A stretch of DNA of 64,000 nucleotides from CAKZSB01 sp964573105 (GCA_964573105.1 CAZNIS010000015.1:30276-94275), one strand, 5' to 3'; shown: positions 50,322 to 59,790, counted from the stretch's first letter. Numbers and translations: made by a program. The notes: generated by a model from the sequence alone, not told the origin.

Positions 50322-52163
50322 TCAGGCAGCGTACATGCTGTCGATCAGTGACTTGTGTTTGGTTTCCACAAAACTTCGCTTGAGTTTCATGGTTGGGGTC
50401 AGTTCGTCGTCCTCGGCGGTCAGCAACAGATCGATCAGGCGAAAGTCCTTGATCTGCTCGACGCGGGCAAACTCCTTATTGACGGCATCGATTTCGCTGG
50501 CAATCAAATCACGCACCGGCTCGGCCGCGCACAGAGAAGCAAAATCGGCAAACGGTACCGAGCGCTCCTGGGCAAATTTTTCCACGTTCTCCTGATCGAT
50601 CATCACCAGGCAACTCAGGAATTTACGTTGATCGCCAATGATCACCGCATCTGAGATATACGGCGAAAACTTCAGCCGGCTTTCAAACTCCGCCGGGGTT
50701 ATATTTTTGCCGCCCGCGGTAATGATAATGTCCTTGATGCGGCCGGTGATGGTCAGCGCGCCATTGTTGCCAATGCGCCCAACGTCACCGGTATGCAGCC
50801 AGCCGTCGCGAATGGTCTCGGCGGTTTTGTCCGGCATGTTCCAGTAACCCTGAAAGACATTCGCCCCGCGCACGAGTATTTCACCATCGGTGGCGATTTT
50901 CAGCTCAACGCCCGGCATCGGTTTGCCGACACTGCCGATCACATTATCGGCGTTGGTGTTGACCGTCGTCACCCCGGAAGTTTCGGTCGCGCCATAGCCT
51001 TCCAGCAGTGGCACACCAATCGCAAAAAACCATCGCAATAATTCAGGCGATACCGGTGCCGCCCCGGAACCGGCGCGGCGCATACGATCCAGCCCAAGCA
51101 TTCGCCGCAGATTGCGCAGCACGACAAAATCCCAAAACTTGCAGCGCATCGACAACAGCCAGGGCACCGCTCTGTCGTCTTCGACCAGCAGCGATTTGGC
51201 GCTACCGGCGGCGATCGCGCGATCCAGCGCCCAGCGCCCGACTGCCGTGGCCTCGGAGCGCAGAATCTGCACCCGCGAGTAAATTTTCTCCCAGACTCGA
51301 GGCACCGATGCGAAGGTATGCGGGCTGACCTCTTGCATGTTCTCGAATACGGTTTCGACACTCTCGGCAAAATTCACTGTCAGACCCACGCCAAGCTGAA
51401 TATGCACCGACAGCAGTCGTTCATAGACGTGACACAGTGGCAGAAAACAAAGCTGTTCGTCATCGGGATAGGCCTCCAGCAATTCCATACCGGAAGCCAG
51501 CTGAAAGATCATGTTGCGATGACTGATCATGGCCCCTTTTGGCGCGCCGGTGGTGCCGGAGGTATAGATCAGCATCAGCGTGTCGTCGGGTTGGGCAAGC
51601 TTGAGTTGCTCGGCAAAGAGATCCGGCTGCGCACCAGCTGCCTGTTGCCCTATCTCCAGCAGTTCATCGTAGAACATGACTTTGGGGTCAGAGAAATCGC
51701 GCAGACCATCGCGGTCATAGACGATGACCTTTTCCAGATCCGGCATGGCATCGCGCTGCTCCAGCCACTTGTCGAGCTGCTCGTCGTTTTCAACGAAGAG
51801 AAACTTCGATCCGGAATCGGTGATCAGATAGGCGAGTTGTTTGGCGCTATCGGTGGTGTAGACGCCACTGGCAATCGCGCCCATACCCATCACCGCCATG
51901 TCGCAGTAGAGCCACTCGCGGCGATCTTCAGACAGGATGGAAACCACATCGCCGCGCGCAAGCCCAAGCTCGCGCAGGCCGAGGCCTATCCATTGGGCGT
52001 TGTCGTAGTAGTCAGCCCAGGTATAGGCGCGCCAGATGCCCAGATCCTTTTCACGGTGTGCCGTGCGCGCGGCGTGATCATGGCACCTTTTCGCAAACAG
52101 TGCGGCGATGGTTTCACAGCCGTCGACACTGATTTCTTTGTCGTTGTTGATTATCTCTACCAT
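50322..52163 (-). CDS. Long-chain fatty acyl-CoA synthetase (FadD15-like) inside a Liv operon
   Basis: A 613-residue AMP-forming acyl-CoA ligase. The nucleotide motif is MLIYTSGTTGAPKGAMISHRN, the A5 region is LLEGYGATETSGVTTVN, A7 is GWLHTGDVGRI and A8 is GRIKDIIITAGGKNITPAEFE. The DIIITAGGKNI segment and total length put it with long-chain ligases (FadD15/FAA type). It could also start at GTG 52172, overlapping the LivF stop. Placement between the ATPase and binding-protein genes suggests that the imported compound is a carboxylic acid trapped as its CoA ester, as seen in some other proteobacterial Liv-type operons. Confidence 0.9.
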   Translation of the reverse strand: MVEIINNDKEISVDGCETIAALFAKRCHDHAARTAHREKDLGIWRAYTWADYYDNAQWIGLGLRELGLARGDVVSILSEDRREWLYCDMAVMGMGAIASGVYTTDSAKQLAYLITDSGSKFLFVENDEQLDKWLEQRDAMPDLEKVIVYDRDGLRDFSDPKVMFYDELLEIGQQAAGAQPDLFAEQLKLAQPDDTLMLIYTSGTTGAPKGAMISHRNMIFQLASGMELLEAYPDDEQLCFLPLCHVYERLLSVHIQLGVGLTVNFAESVETVFENMQEVSPHTFASVPRVWEKIYSRVQILRSEATAVGRWALDRAIAAGSAKSLLVEDDRAVPWLLSMRCKFWDFVVLRNLRRMLGLDRMRRAGSGAAPVSPELLRWFFAIGVPLLEGYGATETSGVTTVNTNADNVIGSVGKPMPGVELKIATDGEILVRGANVFQGYWNMPDKTAETIRDGWLHTGDVGRIGNNGALTITGRIKDIIITAGGKNITPAEFESRLKFSPYISDAVIIGDQRKFLSCLVMIDQENVEKFAQERSVPFADFASLCAAEPVRDLIASEIDAVNKEFARVEQIKDFRLIDLLLTAEDDELTPTMKLKRSFVETKHKSLIDSMYAA

Positions 52164-52172
52164 TGCCTTCAC

Positions 52173-52973
52173 TCAGCGCCAGGTCTTCTTGCGCTTCCAG
52201 CGTTTCTGGGCACGCTGGGTGTCACCCTGAACGCCCAGATAGAATTCCTGTATGTCTTCCGATGCCAGCAACTTGTCGGCGTCTGCCGCCATGACGATGC
52301 GCCCGATCTCGAGCACATAGCCATAGTGCGCAGTCTTCAGCGCGACACTCGCGTTTTGCTCGACCAGCATCATGGTCACCGCCTGCTCCTCGTTGAGCCG
52401 CTTGATGATGCCGAAAATCTCCTGCACCAACAGCGGCGACAGTCCCAGACTCGGTTCGTCAAGCAACATCACGCGCGGCTTGGTCATCAGCCCGCGACCG
52501 ATCGCAAGCATCTGCTGCTGTCCGCCGGAAAGCGTGCCAGCCTGCTGATTGCGCCGCTCTTTAAGGATCGGGAAATACGAGTACACCATCTCCAGATCAG
52601 TTGGCACCTGATCGCGATCAGAGCGCGTGTAGGCGCCCATCGCAAGGTTTTCCTCAACGCTTAAAAACGGAAACACCTCGCGCCCTTCCGGCACGTGGGC
52701 CACACCGGCGCGCACGATGTAGTCTGGCTCGCGCCCCTGAATCTCCTGCCCCTCCAGCAGCACCTGACCCTTTTCCGGATCCATCACGCCGGACACTGTT
52801 TTCAAAAGTGTAGTCTTGCCGGCTCCGTTGGCACCGAGAATGGTCACGATCTTGCCGCGCGGCACCGTGAGGCTGACCCCGCGAATCGCCATAATCGGCC
52901 CGTAGAAGGTCTCGACGTTGCGCACTTGCAGGACGTCGTCAGTGGCTGTGTCTACAGCATGGTTTTCAGTCAC
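52173..52973 (-). CDS. Branched-chain-type ABC transporter ATPase, LivF family (second system)
   Basis: A 266-residue ATPase. Walker A is GANGAGKTT, the signature is LSGGQQQMLAIGRGL, Walker B is MLLDEPSLGLSP, and the Q-loop region is VAHVPEGREVFPFLSVEENL. The last 20 residues are basic (RAQKRWKRKKTWR), unlike the system at 15172. It begins within 4 bases of the LivG stop and its stop abuts the acyl-CoA synthetase start. Confidence 0.93.
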   Translation of the reverse strand: MTENHAVDTATDDVLQVRNVETFYGPIMAIRGVSLTVPRGKIVTILGANGAGKTTLLKTVSGVMDPEKGQVLLEGQEIQGREPDYIVRAGVAHVPEGREVFPFLSVEENLAMGAYTRSDRDQVPTDLEMVYSYFPILKERRNQQAGTLSGGQQQMLAIGRGLMTKPRVMLLDEPSLGLSPLLVQEIFGIIKRLNEEQAVTMMLVEQNASVALKTAHYGYVLEIGRIVMAADADKLLASEDIQEFYLGVQGDTQRAQKRWKRKKTWR

Positions 52974-53740
52974 GCCGACTCCTCCACACCCAGGTAGGCG
53001 GCAATCACATCCGGGTGGCTTTGCACTTCTTCGGCGCTGCCAGTAGCGAGCGGCCGGCCATCGGCCAGCGCCAGCACGCGATCAGACACTTGCGTGACCA
53101 GACTCATGTCATGCTCCACCATCACGATGGTCAAGCCCATCTCGCGCTGCATGTCCTCGATCCAGAAGGCCACGTCGCGAGTCTCCTCTACCGACAGACC
53201 AGACGCGGGTTCATCCAGCAACAACAACTTGGGATCGGACGCCAGTGCGCGGGCAATTTCAACCACCTTGCGCACGCCATACGGCAACCCGGCAATCAAC
53301 TTGTTGCGATAGGGTTGCAGATCGAGAAAGTCGATCACCTCTTCGGCGCGTTCGCGGTGCGCCAGCTCCTGCCGGCGGGTGCGCGGCAGAAAGAACATAT
53401 CAGACAGCCAGCTCGTCGAACTGCGCGAATGGCGGCCAACCAGCAGGTTGTGCAGCACTGTTGAGTGCTCGAACAATTCAATATTTTGAAAGGTGCGCGC
53501 AATGCCCAATGGCGCGATCTGCTCAGGACTCAAGCGCGTGATATCGCGCCCGTCGAAGGTGATCGTACCTGCGGTCGGCTGATAGAAACGGCTGATCAGA
53601 TTGAAGATCGTCGACTTGCCGGCCCCGTTGGGACCAACGATGGTAAACACCTCACCGGGCTCGACATCGAAGCTCACCCCGTCAACGGCTTTCACCCCGC
53701 CAAACGCGATGGCCAGATCGCGTACCTGCAGCAGACTCAT
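52970..53740 (-). CDS. Branched-chain-type ABC transporter ATPase, LivG family (second system)
   Basis: A 256-residue ATPase. Walker A is GPNGAGKST, the signature is LPYGVRKVVEIARAL and Walker B is LLLLDEPASGLSVEE; the IAPLGIARTFQNIELF Q-loop and long insertion with SWLSDMFFLPRTRRQELAH are LivG features. The ATG at 53740 overlaps the LivM stop as ATGA; the upstream 25 residues in frame are shadow. Confidence 0.93.
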   Translation of the reverse strand: MSLLQVRDLAIAFGGVKAVDGVSFDVEPGEVFTIVGPNGAGKSTIFNLISRFYQPTAGTITFDGRDITRLSPEQIAPLGIARTFQNIELFEHSTVLHNLLVGRHSRSSTSWLSDMFFLPRTRRQELAHRERAEEVIDFLDLQPYRNKLIAGLPYGVRKVVEIARALASDPKLLLLDEPASGLSVEETRDVAFWIEDMQREMGLTIVMVEHDMSLVTQVSDRVLALADGRPLATGSAEEVQSHPDVIAAYLGVEESA

Positions 53741-54834
53741 CGCATCCGCTCCGTCTTCAGGTACGACTTCTGGCGACGGAACATATCCTTGCGCGCCAGC
53801 GGAAAGAGCTCCCACCAGGTGCGAATTTTCAGCCAGCGCCCATAGATGCCCATCGGCTCGATAATGATAAATGCGATCAGTATCAGCGCGAAGATGCCGG
53901 TCTCAAGTCCCGGAATAGAATAGTTGCCGGCACCGGTCAACTCCGAGATAGCATCCTTAACCGTGGTAATCAGTAGCGGCAAAAAGCCCAACACGATCGC
54001 GCCGAAAAATGCCCCGTGAATCGAGCCCAGTCCACCGACCACAACCATCAACAGCATTTGAATGGAGATCAGAATCAAAAACGCTTCGTAGTTAAACGCG
54101 GATAGAAAATGCCCCAAAAGCGCGCCGGCAAGGCCAGTGAAAAAACACGAGATGCCAAACGCCAGCGTCTTGTAGCGCGCCACGTTCACACCCATCGCTC
54201 GCGCCGAGACTTCCGAATCGCGAATCGCGGTGAACGCACGGCCGGTGGGCGAGCGCAGCAGATTGCGGTAGCCAAGGGTGGCCAAAATCACCACCGCCAG
54301 CACCAGCCAATAGAAAAGATACGGATTGCCCCAGCGATCGACTTCAAAGCCGAAGATGACGATCGTCGGCGCGAATACACCCTCGACCCCGCCGGTCCAG
54401 TGTTCCAGCAAAATGATGATGTCCTCCGACATGATGCCGAAGGCCATGGTCGCGATCGCCAGATAAATTCCACTCATCTTTAACGCAGGTATCGCGACGA
54501 CTGCGCCGACCACACCGGCGAACAATCCAGCCAGTGGCAGCGCGAGCAGAAACGGCAATCCGGCTTCCAGCAGTATCACCTGCATATAGGCGCCACAGGC
54601 GAGGAACGCCCCGTGCCCGAGGCTGACCTGCCCGGTGTGCCCTGCCAGCACCATCAGGCCCATGCCGGCCAGCGCCCAGATCAGTACGTGGGTCAGCTCA
54701 CCAAGAAAGTATTCGTCCAGTAAAAACGGCGCGGCGATCGCAAGCAACACCAGCAGGCCGTACTTGGCCATGGTGATGTTGTCTTCGAACAGCCGAACGT
54801 CTTGTTCGTAATCGGTCTTGAAGTGAATGCGCAT
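53737..54834 (-). CDS. Branched-chain-type ABC transporter permease, LivM family (second system)
   Basis: A 365-residue polytopic permease. Signature regions are ALAGMGLMVLAGHTGQVSLGHGAFLACG, the internal ALKMSGIYLAIATMAFG and a coupling loop GGLGSIHGAFFGAIVLG. The 35-residue C-terminal extension (RTWWELFPLARKDMFRRQKS) is basic and longer than in the system at 13434. Starts at the ATG at 54834, 2 bases before the LivH stop; an upstream ATG adds only Arg-rich shadow. Confidence 0.93.
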   Translation of the reverse strand: MRIHFKTDYEQDVRLFEDNITMAKYGLLVLLAIAAPFLLDEYFLGELTHVLIWALAGMGLMVLAGHTGQVSLGHGAFLACGAYMQVILLEAGLPFLLALPLAGLFAGVVGAVVAIPALKMSGIYLAIATMAFGIMSEDIIILLEHWTGGVEGVFAPTIVIFGFEVDRWGNPYLFYWLVLAVVILATLGYRNLLRSPTGRAFTAIRDSEVSARAMGVNVARYKTLAFGISCFFTGLAGALLGHFLSAFNYEAFLILISIQMLLMVVVGGLGSIHGAFFGAIVLGFLPLLITTVKDAISELTGAGNYSIPGLETGIFALILIAFIIIEPMGIYGRWLKIRTWWELFPLARKDMFRRQKSYLKTERMR

Positions 54835-54835
54835 G

Positions 54836-55711
54836 TCAGACCTTCTTGCTCTGGATCTGCGCAAACAGCCCGTTCGGTCGCAGTATCAGCACCAGCAGCA
54901 TGATCGCATAGGGGGCGATCTGGCTATAGCCGGGCGCGCCGTAGTACTGCGCCAGCGGTTCAACCATGCCGACGATCAAGCCGCCGAGCAGTGCACCCGG
55001 CAGCGAGCCAAAACCACCGATCACCGCAGCCGCGAACGCCTTGATCCCCAGCAGCCCGCTGGCCGGGTCGATCGCACCCTTGGCGGCGAACAAAATGCCG
55101 GCAACGGTGGCGGTGATCCCGGAGACCACCCAGATCAACGATGAGATTCGCTTGACCGGAATACCCATATAGTACGCGGCAAGCTGATTCTGACTGCTCG
55201 CCTGCATCGCGAGCCCGAGCCGGGTTTTGGCGAAAAACCAGAACAGCAAGATGGTCAGCAGCAGCGTGACACCAATGACAAACACCTCGTCATAGCCGAG
55301 TACCAGGCCACCAAAATTAAATGTTTTGCCCGCCAGCGGCGTTTCCAGCGATTGGGGTTCGTGACCCCAGATGACACCGGCGACAAATCGCATCACAAAG
55401 CCCAGCGCGATGGTCATGATCACCACCGCAAACTGCGGTTGGCCGAACAGCCGCCGCACCACGGTGACCTCAATGGCGTAACTGGCACCGGCCATGATCA
55501 TCATCGCCAGCACCACGCCAACCAGAAACGGCAGCCCCCACCAGTCGTTGTTGACCATGGTCAGGGTGACGAAGGCGCCAAACATCATCATGTCGCCCTG
55601 TGCGAAATTGACCGCTTCAGTGGCTTTGTAGATCAGCACGAAACCCAGCGCCACCAGCCCGTAGATGCAGCCGTTGGCGAAGCCGCCAATCAGCAACTGC
55701 AGAATGTCCAA
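54836..55711 (-). CDS. Branched-chain-type ABC transporter permease, LivH family (second system)
   Basis: A 291-residue permease, first gene of the operon on the minus strand. ALGFVLIYKATEAVNFAQGDMMMFGAF and GGFGSLPGALLGGLIVG are LivH hallmarks. The probable start is TTG at 55711, preceded by GGGG about 9 bases upstream; no in-frame ATG is available. Operon order is livH-livM-livG-livF-ligase-livK, with three overlapping junctions. Confidence 0.92.
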   Translation of the reverse strand: MDILQLLIGGFANGCIYGLVALGFVLIYKATEAVNFAQGDMMMFGAFVTLTMVNNDWWGLPFLVGVVLAMMIMAGASYAIEVTVVRRLFGQPQFAVVIMTIALGFVMRFVAGVIWGHEPQSLETPLAGKTFNFGGLVLGYDEVFVIGVTLLLTILLFWFFAKTRLGLAMQASSQNQLAAYYMGIPVKRISSLIWVVSGITATVAGILFAAKGAIDPASGLLGIKAFAAAVIGGFGSLPGALLGGLIVGMVEPLAQYYGAPGYSQIAPYAIMLLVLILRPNGLFAQIQSKKV

Positions 55712-55919
55712 CCGCTGCGCCCCATCGTATCGACCCTGTTGCCGGACAGTCTATCGCAGCCGCGCCGGGATGTGTTGCCCATTTGCGAATCGAACGTCTT
55801 CGCCTCGGCGAGAGGCTACCCTGCCCCCTTTTTTGTGGCCTGGCGCGTGTTGCGGCACAACACATTCAGCACGACATGCGCGACATGACGCACCCGGCAC
55901 CGGTACAACGGCCGCTACA

Positions 55920-56168
55920 TCAATCGATTCCACCCACACGCACTGCCGGCAAATCAAGCAGCCGACGGCGCGATTCGACGAGCGCCTGCTGACGGGTAAG
56001 ACCGACATCCAGCAGTTCGTCATCGGTCAGTCTGGCAAGGGCACGGCGCTCGCGCCAGATTGCAGGCACCAGCCGCAATCGTGCCCACAACACCCGAATG
56101 CGACGGCCGTGAGCGTCACTGGCAGCCACGGCGCGCCCAACGGCGATATCGATGGTCCTGGAGGACAT
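55920..56168 (-). CDS. DUF1127-like small protein
   Basis: An 82-residue basic protein. The C-terminal part, IWRERRALARLTDDELLDVGLTRQQALVE in outline, is the Arg-rich DUF1127 (YjiS-like) motif: R-x-R-R-x-L-x-x-L-x-D-x-E-L-x-D-I-G-x-T-R. The N-terminal part (IDIAVGRAVAASDAHGRRIRVL) is not conserved. CGGAG lies 10 bases before the ATG at 56168. Members of this family bind RNA or phosphate-related partners in alphaproteobacteria; the function in this organism is unknown. About 210 bases separate it from the LivH start. Confidence 0.75.
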   Translation of the reverse strand: MSSRTIDIAVGRAVAASDAHGRRIRVLWARLRLVPAIWRERRALARLTDDELLDVGLTRQQALVESRRRLLDLPAVRVGGID

Positions 56169-56320
56169 CCTGGCTTTCTCCGCTTGATTAGCCTGCAACC
56201 ATCATGGCCGCTGGCTGATCTTGCGGTTTCGGTGCAGAGCGAAGTCAGCGCCGGATGACTTCGGTCGGCAGCGAAATGGGCGCCGGTGCGGCAATGCTAC
56301 TATCAAGACTGGAGACTTCG

Positions 56321-57022
56321 ATGAACACCAATCAGATATCCAATATCGCCATTTTGATCGGCGAACCGGCGCGCACGGCCATGCTGTGCACGCTGATGCA
56401 CGGTCAGTCGCTGACGGCAACAGAACTTGCCAACAGCGCCAACATCACCCCACAGACCGCCAGCGCGCATCTGGCCAAACTGGTGGACGCCAGGTTGCTC
56501 ACGGTGCATCGCCAGGGCCGCCATCGCTACCACCGGCTGGCCACACCTGAAGTGGCAAAGTTCATTGAAAGTGCCATCAATCTGGCTGCCCTTACGCCCG
56601 CGCCAACCCGGCCTGTCATCACCGGTCCGCGCGATGAAACACTGCGCCGCGCGCGAACCTGCTACGACCACTTCGCCGGTCGCCTTGGGGTCGCGATCAC
56701 CGACAGCATGCTGAAAAAGAAATGGATCGAATTCGACGACGAAGCTGGCAGCCTAACCAGCAAAGGTGCCGCCGGGCTGGCGCGCGCCGGGGTGATTCTG
56801 GACCCACATAACCAAAAGCCCTCGCGCAGACCGATTTGCCGCCCGTGCCTGGACTGGAGCGAACGACGGCCACATATCGCGGGCAAAGTCGGCGCCGCGA
56901 TCTGTCACCACTTTTTCCACCACGATCTGGTGCGCCGCATTGCGGATTCGCGGGCACTGCAACTAACCGCCAAAGGACAGATCGCGCTGCGCGAGGTTTT
57001 CTCGATCCGCACACTCGACTGA
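56321..57022 (+). CDS. ArsR-family winged-helix transcriptional regulator with C-terminal extension
   Basis: A 233-residue regulator. Residues 10-85 form an ArsR winged helix (IGEPARTAMLCTLMHGQSLTATELAN, ITPQTASAHLAKLVDARLL, RQGRHRYHRLA). The remaining 140 residues form a helical domain with CRPCLDWSERRPHIAGKVGAAICHHFF, which carries Cys and His that might bind metal or ligand; such extended ArsR proteins are a recognised subgroup. The ATG at 56321 has GGAG 8 bases upstream. It is divergent from the DUF1127 gene; its operator is not identified. Confidence 0.87.
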   Translation: MNTNQISNIAILIGEPARTAMLCTLMHGQSLTATELANSANITPQTASAHLAKLVDARLLTVHRQGRHRYHRLATPEVAKFIESAINLAALTPAPTRPVITGPRDETLRRARTCYDHFAGRLGVAITDSMLKKKWIEFDDEAGSLTSKGAAGLARAGVILDPHNQKPSRRPICRPCLDWSERRPHIAGKVGAAICHHFFHHDLVRRIADSRALQLTAKGQIALREVFSIRTLD

Positions 57023-57024
57023 CA

Positions 57025-57070
57025 CGTCCCTCTGGCTGGCAGAGCCGCCGATCTGCACCCAGCCAGGGAC
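57025..57070 (+). terminator. Putative terminator after the ArsR-family gene
   Basis: GTCCCT and GGCTGG in the 57026-57039 region pair with CCAGCC and AGGGAC at 57059-57070, with a short bulge and a loop of about 19 bases. It is followed by TTGGGAATTTTATT, a moderately T-rich tract. It lies directly after the regulator stop and before the nuclease gene. Confidence 0.5.
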
Positions 57071-57203
57071 TTGGGAATTTTATTGTTGATGACACAACCT
57101 GCTAAACGAGAGCGCCGCACAGCCGTTAGCCTTAAATGCAGGTTGCATCACATTATTCATTCGGAGCACAAGCACAGCCGACCAGCGAAGGAGCGACAAG
57201 CGC

Positions 57204-57860
57204 GTGAGTGCGAACAAAACCTATTCGATCAAGGCACGACCGGTTGGACAATACGCCAGCACACTGGAGGCATCGTGGGCACTTCACCTGCGATCGATGT
57301 GCGATTCGGTGGAGTACTCGGGCGCTACCAATCAATCGTTTGATTTTCTGGTTGAAAGTGGCGGGCGCCAACTGGCGGTCGAAATCAAACCGCAACTCAA
57401 CGACGACAACAGCGCCGAGCTCGACGACTATGGCATACCCGATATCGTCTACGCCGCCGCCTCGCGGACCTATCGCAAGCAAGTCGAACACACCAGTCGC
57501 CGAGGCCTGACCGCCACGCTTATCGCCAGCGGTTATCCGGAGTCTGCCAAGTGGTATCTGGTGCTGTGCGAAGCGGATGATCGTCGCTATCGGCATCGCA
57601 ACATGCGGCGCAGCAAACTCTGGGGCGACGACATTCACACCCGCTCTTTTTCCGACTACACCATTTACGTGATGAACAGCGAGCCGACGTTCGGTGGCAG
57701 CCTGCTCGAATGGTTGAGCCACGCGATCGATCTGGACAACATGCAGCACGTCGACATCATCGATCCAAAACCACTGGCGCATCGTGCCAAACGGGTAATC
57801 AGCGACAAGCAACGTAAAAAACTGCAAAACCGGGCGCGCCAGGCCGCGCGTTGTCGCTAG
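57204..57860 (+). CDS. TnsA-like PD-(D/E)XK endonuclease
   Basis: A 218-residue protein. The nuclease core is visible: Glu in TLEASWALHL (helix), Asp in SFDFLVESGGRQ, and the E-x-K in LAVEIKPQ, the spacing of a TnsA N-terminal PD-(D/E)XK domain. The second half (SDYTIYVMNSEPTFGGSLLEWL) resembles the helical C-terminal domain of TnsA and ends with a basic tail (RKKLQNRARQAARCR). No TnsB, TnsC or target-selection gene and no transposon ends are nearby, so this is an orphan. GTG start with AAGGAG 10 bases upstream. A different host-defence or repair role is possible. Confidence 0.72.
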   Translation: MSANKTYSIKARPVGQYASTLEASWALHLRSMCDSVEYSGATNQSFDFLVESGGRQLAVEIKPQLNDDNSAELDDYGIPDIVYAAASRTYRKQVEHTSRRGLTATLIASGYPESAKWYLVLCEADDRRYRHRNMRRSKLWGDDIHTRSFSDYTIYVMNSEPTFGGSLLEWLSHAIDLDNMQHVDIIDPKPLAHRAKRVISDKQRKKLQNRARQAARCR

Positions 57861-58031
57861 CGTTTCCACACTGCAATCACGGGTACTAAGCCCCGCCGGC
57901 AAGCACTGGCAGCGACTTGCAACAACTGGCAATCAGTGGCGCCAATCAAGCGGCACTGACAACCATCGATCGACTCAACCTGCACCGACGGTTTCCGCTA
58001 CCCTTGTAGCAGGCAATCAAGAAATCTCTCC

Positions 58032-59600
58032 ATGGAACCCGTCGTCATCATCGTCGCCTTTGCTGCGGGGCTAGTCGCGCGAAAGCTCGGCTATCCGCCG
58101 CTGCTTGGCTATCTCGCAGCCGGTTTCGTCGCGCACATGGCGGGCATTGGCGACGGCGAATCACTCAAGCCACTGGCCGACGCCGGCATCGTGTTACTGC
58201 TGTTTACCATCGGTCTAAAACTCGAGCCGGCAGAGCTGGCGCCGCGCTATGTGTGGGGCTCAGCCATTTTGCACATGGTGATCGCGATCCCACTGACTAC
58301 CGCGGTGATCTACCTTGTCGGCACACTCTACGAGCCATTGCGCTTTGACAACAACATCGGCCCGTGGATGCTGGCATTCGCGCTGTCATTCTCGAGTACC
58401 GTGCTGGCGATCAAGCTATTCGAGGAGCGCGGTGAGTCGCAATCGTTCTACGCCTCCATCGCGATCGGCGTTCTGGTCGTCCAGGACATACTCGCCGTCG
58501 TCTATCTGGTTTTCTCGGCGGATTACTATCCGTCGCCGTGGGCACTGCTGCTGCTCGCGATGCCACTGACTATCCCGATGTTTCGACGCCTGTTGCCGCT
58601 GTTGGGGCACGGCGAGTTATTACTGCTGGGTGGTGTACTGTTCGCGCTGGGCGCCGCCGGGCTATTCGAGAGCCTGGCACTGAAAGGTGGACTAGGAGCG
58701 CTACTGTTCGGCATGGTGCTGGCGCGCGCGCACCGAACCAAGGCACGCGAGTTGTACAGCCAACTAACCGGACTTAAAAATCTGTTGCTGGTCGGGTTCT
58801 TTCTGCAGATTGGCTACTATGGCCTGCCCGAGCTTGAGTTGTTGGCCGTCGCGCTTGTACTGGGCCTTCTAATTGTGCTGCGACCGCTGATCTACTTCAG
58901 CCTGCTAACCGCATTCGGCCTGCGCTCGCGCACCGCCTGGCTGACTGGACTGAGTCTGTTCAACTACAGCGAGTTCGGCCTGATCGTCGCCGCAATCGCC
59001 GCCGACAACGGTGTTTTAGGGCCAGAGTGGATCACAACGCTTGCGCTCGCAATGGCCCTGTCGTTTTTTATCGCCACACCAATTAACAAGCAGGCCCACT
59101 CACTGTACCGCCGCCATCGCGCACAACTCAATCAATACGAGCGCGACGAACGCCTGCCCGAAGAAGTGATTGGTTCACTGAACGGGGCGAAAGTCGCGGT
59201 GCTCGGCATGGGTCGGGTAGGACGCGGCGCCTATCAGCGTCTGCTCGATGCCGGTCACGACAGCCTGGTCGGCATCGATGAAAACTACAACCAGGCCAAC
59301 TCACTGACCGCCAAAGGCTGGCACTGCGTACACGGCGATGCATCGGATCGCGATTTCTGGGACCGCACCACCCTTGCCGACTGCGAGCTGATCCTCGTCA
59401 GCTTAAGCAACCACCGCGAAAATCTGCAGGTCGCGCAACTGGCGCGCGATTCGGGTTACAAAAACAAACTCTGTATCGCCACCCGATTTCCCGATGAATC
59501 CAAAGCCTTCGAGGGGCTCGATGTCGATACCTATTATTTGTATGCCGATGTCGGCCGCGATTTCGCGCAACATGCGATAGTAGAGAAAAAGGCCCAATGA
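58032..59600 (+). CDS. CPA2-family monovalent cation:proton antiporter with TrkA-N domain (Kef-like)
   Basis: A 522-residue protein. Residues 1-360 hold about 12 hydrophobic segments with ADAGIVLLLFTIGLKLEP and FALSFSSTVLAIKLFEERGE, the pattern of the CPA2 sodium/potassium:proton exchanger domain. Residues about 380-510 are a TrkA-N (RCK) nucleotide-binding domain with VLGMGRVGRGAY and the DASD/ GIDE sites for NAD(H). The arrangement is that of KefB/KefC-like potassium efflux antiporters, but without a KefF/KefG partner nearby. Regulation by NAD(H) or glutathione conjugates is inferred from the family. Confidence 0.9.
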   Translation: MEPVVIIVAFAAGLVARKLGYPPLLGYLAAGFVAHMAGIGDGESLKPLADAGIVLLLFTIGLKLEPAELAPRYVWGSAILHMVIAIPLTTAVIYLVGTLYEPLRFDNNIGPWMLAFALSFSSTVLAIKLFEERGESQSFYASIAIGVLVVQDILAVVYLVFSADYYPSPWALLLLAMPLTIPMFRRLLPLLGHGELLLLGGVLFALGAAGLFESLALKGGLGALLFGMVLARAHRTKARELYSQLTGLKNLLLVGFFLQIGYYGLPELELLAVALVLGLLIVLRPLIYFSLLTAFGLRSRTAWLTGLSLFNYSEFGLIVAAIAADNGVLGPEWITTLALAMALSFFIATPINKQAHSLYRRHRAQLNQYERDERLPEEVIGSLNGAKVAVLGMGRVGRGAYQRLLDAGHDSLVGIDENYNQANSLTAKGWHCVHGDASDRDFWDRTTLADCELILVSLSNHRENLQVAQLARDSGYKNKLCIATRFPDESKAFEGLDVDTYYLYADVGRDFAQHAIVEKKAQ

Positions 59601-59648
59601 ACAGCCAGTAACGTATGCGTTCACGCCATACCAAGCGATTTTTCAGTG

Positions 59649-59790
59649 GCTGTTCACAGTGCGTCTAGCTGGGCGCCCCCGTCTGCACGTGGGGTAGGAG
59701 GTCGCACGGAACATACACGGCTATTTCGAGGCGGCCGGCCAGGCTACGACCGACACCGCCCACGGGTGCGACAGGCGTGCTGTGAACAGC
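59649..59790. repeat. 11-bp inverted repeat pair flanking a short interval
   Basis: GCTGTTCACAG (59649-59659) recurs inverted as CTGTGAACAGC (59780-59790) with 120 bases between. The spaced, perfect arms could be the ends of a short non-autonomous element or a coincidental dyad. No target duplication was evident. Confidence 0.3.
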
